64,000 nt of DNA. It comes from JAEUJZ01 sp964460115. GTDB lineage: Bacteria; Myxococcota_A; Polyangia; Palsa-1104; JAEUJZ01. A model generated the notes under the pieces. That model was not told where the DNA came from. It did not search any database and worked only from the letters and a program-made list of their open reading frames with translations. The stretch lies in contig CAYWPR010000002.1 in NCBI GenBank assembly GCA_964460115.1, positions 1-64,000 of the forward strand. Reading direction: 5' to 3'. Shown here piece by piece: positions 33,870-41,186 of this stretch; position 1 is the first letter of the stretch, and each line of letters starts with the position of its first letter. The position numbers and the translations under genes are program-made.

Positions 33870-35249
33870 TTAGTTGCGCAGCGAAATGATCGGCGCGGGA
33901 ATACGACCGCCCATGGCGATAAAGGAATCGGGACGAAAGCGATTGACCGCCATGATTGGGGCCTCGCCGAGAAGGCCGCCGTAGACGACTTTTTCGCCGA
34001 CCGATTTGCCGGGAACCGGAATGATGCGCACCGCGGTGGTCTTGTTGTTGAACACGCCGATGGCAATCTCATCCGCCAAAATGGCGCTCAAGCTGGCAGC
34101 CGAGGTATCTCCGGGAACCGCGACCATATCCAGACCGACCGAGCATACTGCGCTCATCGCCTCTAGCTTTTCTAGGGTCAAGGCCCCGACTTCTACAGCG
34201 GCCAGCATGTCGTGATCTTCTGAGACGGGAATAAAAGCGCCTGACAAGCCACCGACGTGACTTGTGGCCATCGCGCCGCCTTTTTTAACGGCATCGGTCA
34301 ATAACGCCAGCGCCGCGGTGGTTCCCGGGCAGCCGGCGCGCTCAAGTCCCATAAGCTCCAGAATCTCGGCAACGCTGTCGCCCAGGGCCGGCGTAGGCGC
34401 CAGCGACAAATCGACAATGCCAAAGCGCACGTCCCCGCCAAGTCGCCGCGCTACCTCGCGGCCGATAAGTTCGCCGGCGCGAGTAATCTTAAAGGACATG
34501 CGCTTGATCGTCTCGGCGATATCGGTCAGGCTGGGTCGCGGTGTCGATTCGCGCAAGCGGCGCAGCGCCGACAAAACGACACCGGGCCCGCTGACGCCGA
34601 CGTTAATGACCGCTCCGCCTTCGCCGATGCCGTGATTGGCTCCGGCGACAAAGGGGTTGTCCTCGGGCATATTGGCAAAGGTCACCAATTTGGCGCAGCC
34701 GATGCCACCGCGATCACGGGTATTTTCGGCCAGAGCAGCAATGACATGGCCCATGGCTCCGATGGCGTCCATGTTGATGCCGGCGCGGGTCGTGGCCACA
34801 TTCACCGAGGCACATACCCGCTCGGTCACGGCCAGGGCCTCGGGAATGCTGTCGATCAGGATGGCATCGCCCGCGGTCATTCCTTTTTCGACCAGGGCGG
34901 AGAAGCCGGCGATATAGTCGATGCCCAAATCCGTGGCCGCGCGGTCCATGGCGCGCGCCAGCGGCACATAAGTGTCAGCGCCACTCGGTTCGCCGATAAG
35001 AGCTATCGGGGTCACGGCAATGCGCTTGTTGATAATGGGTACACCGAAGTTGGCTTGTACTTCGCGCGCCACATCGGTCAGCCGCGCCGCGGTGCCCGTG
35101 ACGTGGTTATAAAGCCGCTCGCAGGTGTGCGCCAAGTCGCTGGTTGCGCAGCCGCGCAGCGAGATGCCAAGCGTCACCGTGCGAATGTCCAGATGCTCGG
35201 TTTCAATCATGCGCAAAATGGCGCGCGTTTCTTCCAGATCGAAAATCAT
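33870..35249 (-). CDS. PFL family protein (UPF0210/DUF711)
   Basis: A 459-residue cytoplasmic protein matching the UPF0210 family throughout. It begins with IRTVTLGISLRGC, then has GANHGIGEGGAVINVGVSGPGVV, MSFKITRAGELIGREVA, FGIVDLSLAPTPALGDSVAEILE and GGAMATSHVGGLSGAFIPVSEDHDM. The family adopts a fold related to pyruvate formate-lyase but lacks the glycyl radical site; its biochemical role is unknown. Its gene is almost always paired with a small ACT protein of UPF0237, as here (3-base gap), which suggests amino acid-responsive regulation. Length is normal. Confidence 0.95.
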   Translation of the reverse strand: MIFDLEETRAILRMIETEHLDIRTVTLGISLRGCATSDLAHTCERLYNHVTGTAARLTDVAREVQANFGVPIINKRIAVTPIALIGEPSGADTYVPLARAMDRAATDLGIDYIAGFSALVEKGMTAGDAILIDSIPEALAVTERVCASVNVATTRAGINMDAIGAMGHVIAALAENTRDRGGIGCAKLVTFANMPEDNPFVAGANHGIGEGGAVINVGVSGPGVVLSALRRLRESTPRPSLTDIAETIKRMSFKITRAGELIGREVARRLGGDVRFGIVDLSLAPTPALGDSVAEILELMGLERAGCPGTTAALALLTDAVKKGGAMATSHVGGLSGAFIPVSEDHDMLAAVEVGALTLEKLEAMSAVCSVGLDMVAVPGDTSAASLSAILADEIAIGVFNNKTTAVRIIPVPGKSVGEKVVYGGLLGEAPIMAVNRFRPDSFIAMGGRIPAPIISLRN

Positions 35250-35252
35250 CGC

Positions 35253-35879
35253 TTAGACCCTATGCATCGAGGCGACCAAATCCTCATGCATCAAAATGGC
35301 CTGCACGCCCCGCTGTTTGGCGGCTTGCGTCAAAGCGTCCTTGAAGCTTTCGAAAGTGGTGTTCATGTCGCTCGTATCGACGATCAAAAGCAGAGTGAAG
35401 TAGTCGCCGACGATGGTTTGCGAGATGTCTAAAATGTCGCCGCCTAGCTCGGCGATGATGGTCGCCATGCCGGCGACGATTCCTTTCTGATTGCGGCCGC
35501 TGGCGGTCAAAACTGCGCGATGGTGCGCGCGGCGACGTTCCGCGGCCATGTAGGTGGCGCAATAATCGGCGCTCGGCGGCAATCCGGACAGCACCGGGCT
35601 GCTGCGCTCGGACAGCGACGCGACGACTTCAGAAACGATGCGCTCGACGGAATCGGGGGCAATCGGACCCATCTGCTCAAGAACGCGGCGGGCCGCTTCT
35701 AAAACTTCCGGCGTACTTGGCGCTTCTTGACTGCCACGATGAATTTGAATGCCGCGGGCCCGAGCCCGCTCGCTGGCTAGCGGCGTTAGTTCGGCGCCGT
35801 CTTCCAGATAAAAAGCTGCGCCGTCAGCGACTTTGGCGATTTCGGCATGGGTGACGATTCGAGGCAAAAACTGTGACAT
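35253..35879 (-). CDS. ACT domain protein (UPF0237-like) with N-terminal extension
   Basis: A 208-residue protein. The C-terminal 90 residues are a UPF0237-type ACT domain (RAVLTASGRNQKGIVAGMATIIAELGGDILDISQTIVGDYFTLLLIVD), usually the whole protein. The extra N-terminal 115 residues begin with VTHAEIAKVADGAAFYLEDGAELTPLASERARARGIQI. This resembles the N-terminal segments of ethanolamine/propanediol-type microcompartment proteins such as EutT, though no microcompartment genes are present. It is the first gene of the pair with UPF0210. The ACT part may sense an amino acid; the role of the extension is unknown. Confidence 0.85.
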   Translation of the reverse strand: MSQFLPRIVTHAEIAKVADGAAFYLEDGAELTPLASERARARGIQIHRGSQEAPSTPEVLEAARRVLEQMGPIAPDSVERIVSEVVASLSERSSPVLSGLPPSADYCATYMAAERRRAHHRAVLTASGRNQKGIVAGMATIIAELGGDILDISQTIVGDYFTLLLIVDTSDMNTTFESFKDALTQAAKQRGVQAILMHEDLVASMHRV

Positions 35880-35886
35880 GGATCAC

Positions 35887-36627
35887 CTAGCCAATGTCCG
35901 CGTCTAGACACAGCTCGACGGTATTTATGATGATGTCTTTGGAGTCATCTCCCGAAAACACTTCGAGCATGATTTGACTTTCTCCGGCGAAAATCAGCGA
36001 CCGAACGCTTACCGAAAGCCACTTGTAGGGCGGATTCATGCTGAAAGCGTTGATGGCGGTTTCAGCGTCATCGTAGGTATCTCTGTGTACTCCGAAACTG
36101 CCGTCTTGCAGGCCACCATAGCTGCGACCGCGTATCGATAGCTTTGCCGCACGAATGGCGCTGATTCCATTCAAACTGAAATTGATGCGTAGATAGTTGT
36201 GTTCAACCATCTCAATTCCGCCGCCATACAAACTGTCGGCAAAGCGCGCTCGGTAGACAGTGCTCACTTTCCAGTTTGAATTGTCCGGCAGCCCGAACCG
36301 ATCGGTCTTGGCGCCGGTTTCATCTTCAAAACGGAAGCGAAATGCCGTCCAGCCGGGGCCGTTTACACAAGTCGGGTTGGGATTGAACATGTCCGACGGC
36401 GACATCCCTATGTCGCCAAGCATCGCCATGTCCATCGGAATTTCGGTCGCCATGTCGTCACGGCTGGGCGGCATACGCATATCGCGCGAATTCATTCCAC
36501 CGCCGCCGCCGTCGAGATCCTCGGCATCGTAAACACGGCGGCCGCCGCTGCTGCAGCCAAGCTGTAGCAAAGTCATTCCCTGGAGCAAGAGCACGGCGCC
36601 ATAAAGGCCGGTTTGCAAGCAGCGCAT
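35887..36627 (-). CDS. Predicted lipoprotein of unknown function
   Basis: A 246-residue exported protein with a signal sequence and a candidate lipidation cysteine in LLQLGCSSGG. A long flexible linker rich in Gly, Asp and Met (DLDGGGGGMNSRDMRMPPSRDDM and on) separates this from a C-terminal beta-sandwich domain (about 100-246). The start at the ATG at 36627 is chosen because a longer frame upstream overlaps the divergent gene. No family was recognised. The methionine/aspartate-rich linker is similar in style to tethers in other myxobacterial lipoproteins. It ends 7 bases from the ACT gene's start and could be part of that transcript. Confidence 0.65.
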   Translation of the reverse strand: MRCLQTGLYGAVLLLQGMTLLQLGCSSGGRRVYDAEDLDGGGGGMNSRDMRMPPSRDDMATEIPMDMAMLGDIGMSPSDMFNPNPTCVNGPGWTAFRFRFEDETGAKTDRFGLPDNSNWKVSTVYRARFADSLYGGGIEMVEHNYLRINFSLNGISAIRAAKLSIRGRSYGGLQDGSFGVHRDTYDDAETAINAFSMNPPYKWLSVSVRSLIFAGESQIMLEVFSGDDSKDIIINTVELCLDADIG

Positions 36628-36782
36628 GTCGGGCGTGTACCACGAAGCTCGGCGCGCAACAAGCCGATCGCTGAAGGCGCAGCAAGCGCTGCCAAAGGTT
36701 TCAATTCTTGCGTTGTCAGAGCCTTCCTGTAGATTCTGCGCGTTTTGCGGCCCTGACCGCAGTTTCACATCCTGAATTCCTC

Positions 36783-37928
36783 ATGGAGACCCTCTTGAAA
36801 ACACCATCCCTTGTTCGATCTTTCTTTGGGCATAAGGCGCTGCGCAAAAGCCCGCTTTTCGGCCTGGCCGTGTTCACGCTTTTGAGCGCCGGCTGCGGCG
36901 ATATGGATAGCGCAGAGGACAGCGATTCGGTGGATACCGCCGAAAAAATATCTCCGGTGCGCGCCGAAGCGATTTCGAACAATGATCCGCCGCTTTCCCA
37001 ATTAAGCGATCTGCGCAAGGGCTTTCCGGGAAACGCCGCCCTGCGCTTTGAGCCCGGTCTACATGCCGTCCCGCCGACCAAATTTGATGTCTTTTCGTTA
37101 CAAGCACCGGTGCGCAATCAGCAAAGCCGCGGCGTCTGCTCGATTTTCTCGACGATTGGCCTCATGGAGATGCTGTATAAAAAAGCCGGGCTGCCCGACC
37201 CCAATTTCTCTGAGCAATATCTGCAGTGGTCGGTCAAGGTTCAGGAAGGGGCTTTTTCCTACACGGAAGGCTCTTCGGACTACTACAACCTTTTGGCCAT
37301 CAATGATTTCGGCATTCCGTTGGAATCGGATTGGCCGTACGAAGGCACGCCCTGGACCACGGCCGATGATCCAGAGTGCACCGGAGAATCATCGGGTCTG
37401 CCGACCAAGTGTTATACAAACGGCGATCCGCCGCTGGCAGCGCGCATGGCGCCCATGTACAAACTGCCGCCTAGTCGCTGGATTTCCGCGGACTCCATCA
37501 AAAACGTCATTTATGAAAAGAAAGTCGGCGTCGTCGTGGGCCTGGATTTCTTTTATCAAGCCTGGAATCATCGACGCTCTACCTTGCCGGTTAACGCCAC
37601 GTACTTTAGCCGTGGCTACGTCCTTTATCCCAACGACACCGACATTGTCGAAAGCCACAAACATCAGGCCGGGCACTCGGTGCAACTGATCGGTTGGGAC
37701 AACAATCTGCAGGTTCAGAAAATTGACGCGATGGGCAACGGCGTCGTCGATGCCAGCGGCAAGCCGGTCAAGGAAAAGGGCTTTTTCCTATTCAAGAATA
37801 GCTGGGGCACAAGCGCATTTGGCGCCACCAATTCCAAAGCCCCCGGATACGGCTGGATCTCTTTTGGCTACATAAATGAGTATGGCTCGGCCAATACAAG
37901 CGATCCCCCCACCCTGCCGCGTGGCTAG
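36783..37928 (+). CDS. Papain-family (C1) cysteine peptidase lipoprotein
   Basis: A 381-residue exported protein. The signal sequence ends at LLSAGCGDM, a plausible lipobox, so the enzyme is probably lipid-anchored. The catalytic set of clan CA is visible: the oxyanion Gln and nucleophile Cys in VRNQQSRGVCSIFST near residue 110, the His in HQAGHSVQLIGWD near residue 300, and the Asn in FLFKNSWGT near residue 340. There is no classical propeptide of normal length, and residues 30-80 may serve as one. It would hydrolyse peptides in the periplasm or outside. The gene is divergent from the preceding lipoprotein gene. Confidence 0.88.
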   Translation: METLLKTPSLVRSFFGHKALRKSPLFGLAVFTLLSAGCGDMDSAEDSDSVDTAEKISPVRAEAISNNDPPLSQLSDLRKGFPGNAALRFEPGLHAVPPTKFDVFSLQAPVRNQQSRGVCSIFSTIGLMEMLYKKAGLPDPNFSEQYLQWSVKVQEGAFSYTEGSSDYYNLLAINDFGIPLESDWPYEGTPWTTADDPECTGESSGLPTKCYTNGDPPLAARMAPMYKLPPSRWISADSIKNVIYEKKVGVVVGLDFFYQAWNHRRSTLPVNATYFSRGYVLYPNDTDIVESHKHQAGHSVQLIGWDNNLQVQKIDAMGNGVVDASGKPVKEKGFFLFKNSWGTSAFGATNSKAPGYGWISFGYINEYGSANTSDPPTLPRG

Positions 37929-37937
37929 CCGTTTCAG

Positions 37938-38342
37938 CTAGCAGATAGACGGCGAATGTTCGCCGATGCTTATCACGCGCAGCATCTGCGGGCGAGCTCG
38001 GCGAACTCGAATGCGCACCAGACTGCTTTCGGTGTGCTCGTCATAAAGAACCAAAAGCAGTGCCTGGTGCCCAATGGGTGCCGCGCAAACTTGCATACGG
38101 CCAGCTCGGGTATAGCGATCTTCAACTGGCACCGCTAGATGGCTGGCTTGCTGGGTTTCGATAAGCATCTCTGCCGCCAATTCAGCCAGTTCACTGGCCG
38201 TCTCTCCGGCAAAAACATATCGTTCTCCTGCATGTGCCAACACGCATCCGTCTAGCGTGCAGACCATCACCTTCCGAGCCGCCGCCGAGCGCAAAAGCCG
38301 CTCACATAGGGCGTCCAGCGAGACGGACGAGCCGACTTGCAT
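37938..38342 (-). CDS. Roadblock/LC7-like domain protein
   Basis: A 134-residue protein fitting the Roadblock/LC7 fold. The pattern is a first helix, a strand KVMVCTLDGCVLAHAG, a long central helix (ELAELAAEMLIE), a strand pair RMQVCAAPIGHQALLLVLYD, and a final helix (SSLVRIRVRRARPQMLRV). In bacteria such proteins (for example MglB) act as GTPase-activating or scaffold partners of Ras-like GTPases that set cell polarity. No mglA-like GTPase is in the window. The arrangement of conserved hydrophobic residues is right, but the resemblance is by eye only, so other small alpha/beta folds are possible. Confidence 0.6.
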   Translation of the reverse strand: MQVGSSVSLDALCERLLRSAAARKVMVCTLDGCVLAHAGERYVFAGETASELAELAAEMLIETQQASHLAVPVEDRYTRAGRMQVCAAPIGHQALLLVLYDEHTESSLVRIRVRRARPQMLRVISIGEHSPSIC

Positions 38343-38384
38343 GGCCTTATCATGTCACAAATTGTCGGCGCGAGGAAAGGGAAA

Positions 38385-39374
38385 TCAGCGCAGAAAATCG
38401 GCCAGCAATTGCGCCAATGCAACCGGCGCATGCCGCTGCATCATATGACCAGCGCCGGGCAGCATCGCTGTGCGAATTTGGACTGGGACTTTAACTTGGC
38501 CGGTGTCATTGGCCTTGGCCGCGCCAAACAAGCTTTGCCGGTGCGCGAGTTCTTCTTGCGTCAGCCCAAGTTCGCTGTGTTCGCCTTGAATCAGCAAAAC
38601 CGGACAAGTGATTCGCCGCCAAAAGGCCTGCGCCACGGCCAATGAAAACGGATAAGGCCCCGGCGTCAAATGCAGGGGGTCGTGCTTGAACAATCGTCGG
38701 CCGTCCGCAAGCACACAAGTGCCATGTTCAGCCAAGGTCAGCGCGGCATCTGCGGAAAGTAGCGGATCATGCCGCTTCAACCGATCCGCAGCTTCTTGCA
38801 AATTCGCCATGGGCCGCAGCTCTTGCTTAAGGGCGCGCCACCATGCCGTACTCCAGGTACGAATGCGTTCGGGCATGGTGTCAAAGGACTGCTCCTTTGG
38901 ACCTAGTCCTTCAAGTAGCGCCAGCCGAAAAATCCGCTCGGGATATGCACCGGCGCAGTACGCAGCCACTGTCCCTCCCATGGAGTGACCCACAAGCGAG
39001 ACTCGATGTGTACCAAGTTGCTCGGGCTGCCGAAGCTGCTCAATCAGATCCAAAACATCGGCAGTATAGTCCATAAAATGGTAATAGCCGCCGATGCCAA
39101 CGCGGTCACTGTCGCCATGTCCGCGCAAATCTGGAGCAATCAGACGATACCCATCTGCTGCCGCCGCCGCGAGAAGACCGCTATGAACGACGGCTTCCCA
39201 GGTCCAAGCAAAGTCAAGGAAGCCGTGCAGCAGAATAACGGTATGCTGACATGGTGTGGCGGCGGTGCTCCACTCTAATGCGTGGTAGCTAAGTCCGGTT
39301 CGCAGCGCAATCCGTCGAGAAACCGGACGATGCATGGGCTCAGCCAGCAGAACCGGTTCCTTTGGTGCCGGCAT
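38385..39374 (-). CDS. Alpha/beta hydrolase
   Basis: A 329-residue alpha/beta-hydrolase fold enzyme. Residues ILLHGFLDFAWTW supply the oxyanion loop, APDLRGHGDSD follows, the nucleophile elbow is VGHSMGG near residue 130, and the acid and base are likely in IQGEHSE near residue 270 and GAGHMM near residue 312. The cap domain lies between. Epoxide-hydrolase and esterase-type relatives share this plan; the substrate is not clear. The start may be the ATG at 39335, 4 bases after a small upstream ORF, rather than the ATG at 39374. The C-terminal end is 42 bases from the Roadblock gene start. Confidence 0.85.
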   Translation of the reverse strand: MPAPKEPVLLAEPMHRPVSRRIALRTGLSYHALEWSTAATPCQHTVILLHGFLDFAWTWEAVVHSGLLAAAAADGYRLIAPDLRGHGDSDRVGIGGYYHFMDYTADVLDLIEQLRQPEQLGTHRVSLVGHSMGGTVAAYCAGAYPERIFRLALLEGLGPKEQSFDTMPERIRTWSTAWWRALKQELRPMANLQEAADRLKRHDPLLSADAALTLAEHGTCVLADGRRLFKHDPLHLTPGPYPFSLAVAQAFWRRITCPVLLIQGEHSELGLTQEELAHRQSLFGAAKANDTGQVKVPVQIRTAMLPGAGHMMQRHAPVALAQLLADFLR

Positions 39375-39522
39375 CTGCCCCTTCTTCTAAGCGCGGGTCG
39401 AGGCCTTCCTCGTCATTCACACCGGGTCGAGAAGGAGCTCCGTGCTCAGCCACCTGATTGCTCAAATTGTCTTTATCGTTCGGGCTGCGGGAGTAATGAG
39501 GCGTTGAAATCGATTTGGCCAT
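39340..39522 (-). CDS. Small hydrophilic ORF upstream of hydrolase
   Basis: A 60-residue acidic frame beginning MAKSISTPHYSRS and rich in Asp, Glu, Gly and Lys, as expected for a disordered real protein. Its stop lies 4 bases before an internal ATG (39335) of the hydrolase gene, a typical coupled arrangement. The ribosome site is weak. A forward-strand frame covers the same DNA but looks less protein-like. Confidence 0.4.
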   Translation of the reverse strand: MAKSISTPHYSRSPNDKDNLSNQVAEHGAPSRPGVNDEEGLDPRLEEGADAGTKGTGSAG

Positions 39523-39614
39523 TGATTCATCTCACTGAGAAGCTTGTTTCCCAAATTTTTGTACCACTCGGCAAAACCGGTCAACCCCAAAACGTCGTGC
39601 TATAACATCGCCCT

Positions 39615-41183
39615 ATGACAAACATCATGCGCCAGCGAGTCGCGGCCCTGGAACTAGAGCGGTCGCGCATTTCGCAAATGGGGGGCGCCGACAAAGTGGC
39701 ACGGCAGCACGAGCGCGGCAAACTCACCGCGCGCGAGCGTCTGCATGCTTTTTTTGATGGCGGTGTCTATTTCGAGGTTGGCTTGCACGGCACGCAAATG
39801 GGCCAAGGCGATTCCACCGACAAACCGCCCGCCGACGCCGTCATTTGCGGATATGGCGAAGTGAACGGCCGTATGGTCGCTGCCGCTGCCTATGACTTCA
39901 CCGTCAAGGGGGGCTCGATTGGGCAGGTCGGAGAAGTCAAAGTCAGCCGCCTGCGTGAGCTTTCGCTGCGCTGCCGCATGCCGATGGTCTGGTTCATCGA
40001 TTCAGGCGGGGCCCGCATCGATCCGCAGGGGGTGATGGCCGGCGATAACATCTCGCTATTTGCCGGAACCGGACATCTTTTTCGCGAAGAAGTCATCATG
40101 TCCGGGGTCGTACCGCTCGTCGCCGCCATGGTCGGGCCGGGAGCCGCCGGAACTGCGTACATTCCCGGGCTGGCGGATTTTGTACCGATGGTAAAGGGTC
40201 AGGGTTCGATGGCTCTAGGCGGACCGCCCCTGGTCAAAGCGGTCACCGGACAAGAAGTCAGCGAGCAAGACCTGGGCGGCAGCAAAGTTCACTGCGAAGT
40301 CTCGGGTGTCGGCGACCTGGAGCTTTTCGACGAAGCCGCCTGCATGCAGGCGATCAAAGACTACCTATCGTTTATGCCGCAGCATTGTGATGAGCGTCCG
40401 CCGCTGCGCGTCTCTCAAGACTCCATTTTGCGGCGCGAGGAATCGCTTTTGGACATTCTGCCCGATAACCCGCGGCAGGCCTACGACATGTACGGCATTC
40501 TGAAGGCGGTGGTCGACGACGGATATCTATTGGATCTCAAGCCCCGCTGGGCCAAAAACATCATCACTTGTTTGGGACGCATCGGTGGCTATCCGGTGGG
40601 CATCGTTGCCAACAATCCCAAACACCTGGGCGGCATTCTGGATGTGAACAGCGCCGACAAGGCCGCCCATTTCATGCAGATTTGCGACGCCTTTGGCTTG
40701 CCGCTTTTGTTTTTTATGGATGTTCCCGGATTCATGGTCGGCAGCAAAGTCGAACATGAAGGAATCATCCGGCACGGCGCCAAGATGCTACACGTGATGG
40801 CCGCCGCCACCGTTCCCAAACTTACTGTCGTCGTGCGCAAAGGATACGGCGCCGGCTATTACGTCATGGCTGGGAGGGCCTATGAACCGGATTTGCTGGT
40901 GGCTTGGCCAGGTGCCGAAATTAGCGTCATGGGCGCCGAAGGCATGGTTGGCATCGCCAGCAAAAAGCTGTTTCCCGGCGGCGATCCGCCAGTCGAAGTC
41001 AAATCCCAAATCGTTCAGGCGATTCAGCAGCACATCGACATCCGCAAAGTCGCCGGATGGGGCCTTGTCGATGACATCATCGATCCGCGAGATACTCGCA
41101 AAGTCCTCGGGCTGGGCCTAAAGATGTCCTGGAATCGTCAAGTCGAACGTCCGCGGCGCAAACGCGGCATCATTCCCGTATAA
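39615..41183 (+). CDS. Acyl-CoA carboxylase, carboxyltransferase beta subunit (propionyl-CoA type)
   Basis: A 522-residue carboxyltransferase that moves CO2 from carboxybiotin to an acyl-CoA, probably propionyl-CoA. The protein starts with KVARQHERGKLTARERL, has WFIDSGGARI near residue 128, GPGAAGTAYIPGLADF near residue 175 and FFMDVPGFMVGSKVE near residue 365, with GAGYYVMAGRAYEPD in the second half. These cover both crotonase-like halves and the two oxyanion holes. The biotin carboxylase/carrier (alpha) subunit is not encoded nearby. It could also serve methylcrotonyl-CoA. A TATAAC hexamer lies 9 bases before the ATG, and no ribosome site is seen. Confidence 0.93.
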   Translation: MTNIMRQRVAALELERSRISQMGGADKVARQHERGKLTARERLHAFFDGGVYFEVGLHGTQMGQGDSTDKPPADAVICGYGEVNGRMVAAAAYDFTVKGGSIGQVGEVKVSRLRELSLRCRMPMVWFIDSGGARIDPQGVMAGDNISLFAGTGHLFREEVIMSGVVPLVAAMVGPGAAGTAYIPGLADFVPMVKGQGSMALGGPPLVKAVTGQEVSEQDLGGSKVHCEVSGVGDLELFDEAACMQAIKDYLSFMPQHCDERPPLRVSQDSILRREESLLDILPDNPRQAYDMYGILKAVVDDGYLLDLKPRWAKNIITCLGRIGGYPVGIVANNPKHLGGILDVNSADKAAHFMQICDAFGLPLLFFMDVPGFMVGSKVEHEGIIRHGAKMLHVMAAATVPKLTVVVRKGYGAGYYVMAGRAYEPDLLVAWPGAEISVMGAEGMVGIASKKLFPGGDPPVEVKSQIVQAIQQHIDIRKVAGWGLVDDIIDPRDTRKVLGLGLKMSWNRQVERPRRKRGIIPV

Positions 41184-41186
41184 GCG

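Noticed and set aside
34632..35432. 266-codon forward frame antisense to the UPF0210 and ACT genes
   Set aside because: Spans the junction of two conserved reverse genes; glycine/histidine-rich shadow with no recognisable domain.
39282..39605. 107-codon forward frame between the hydrolase and carboxylase genes
   Set aside because: No ribosome site, poor protein-like composition; the opposite-strand 60-codon frame is better linked to the hydrolase start.
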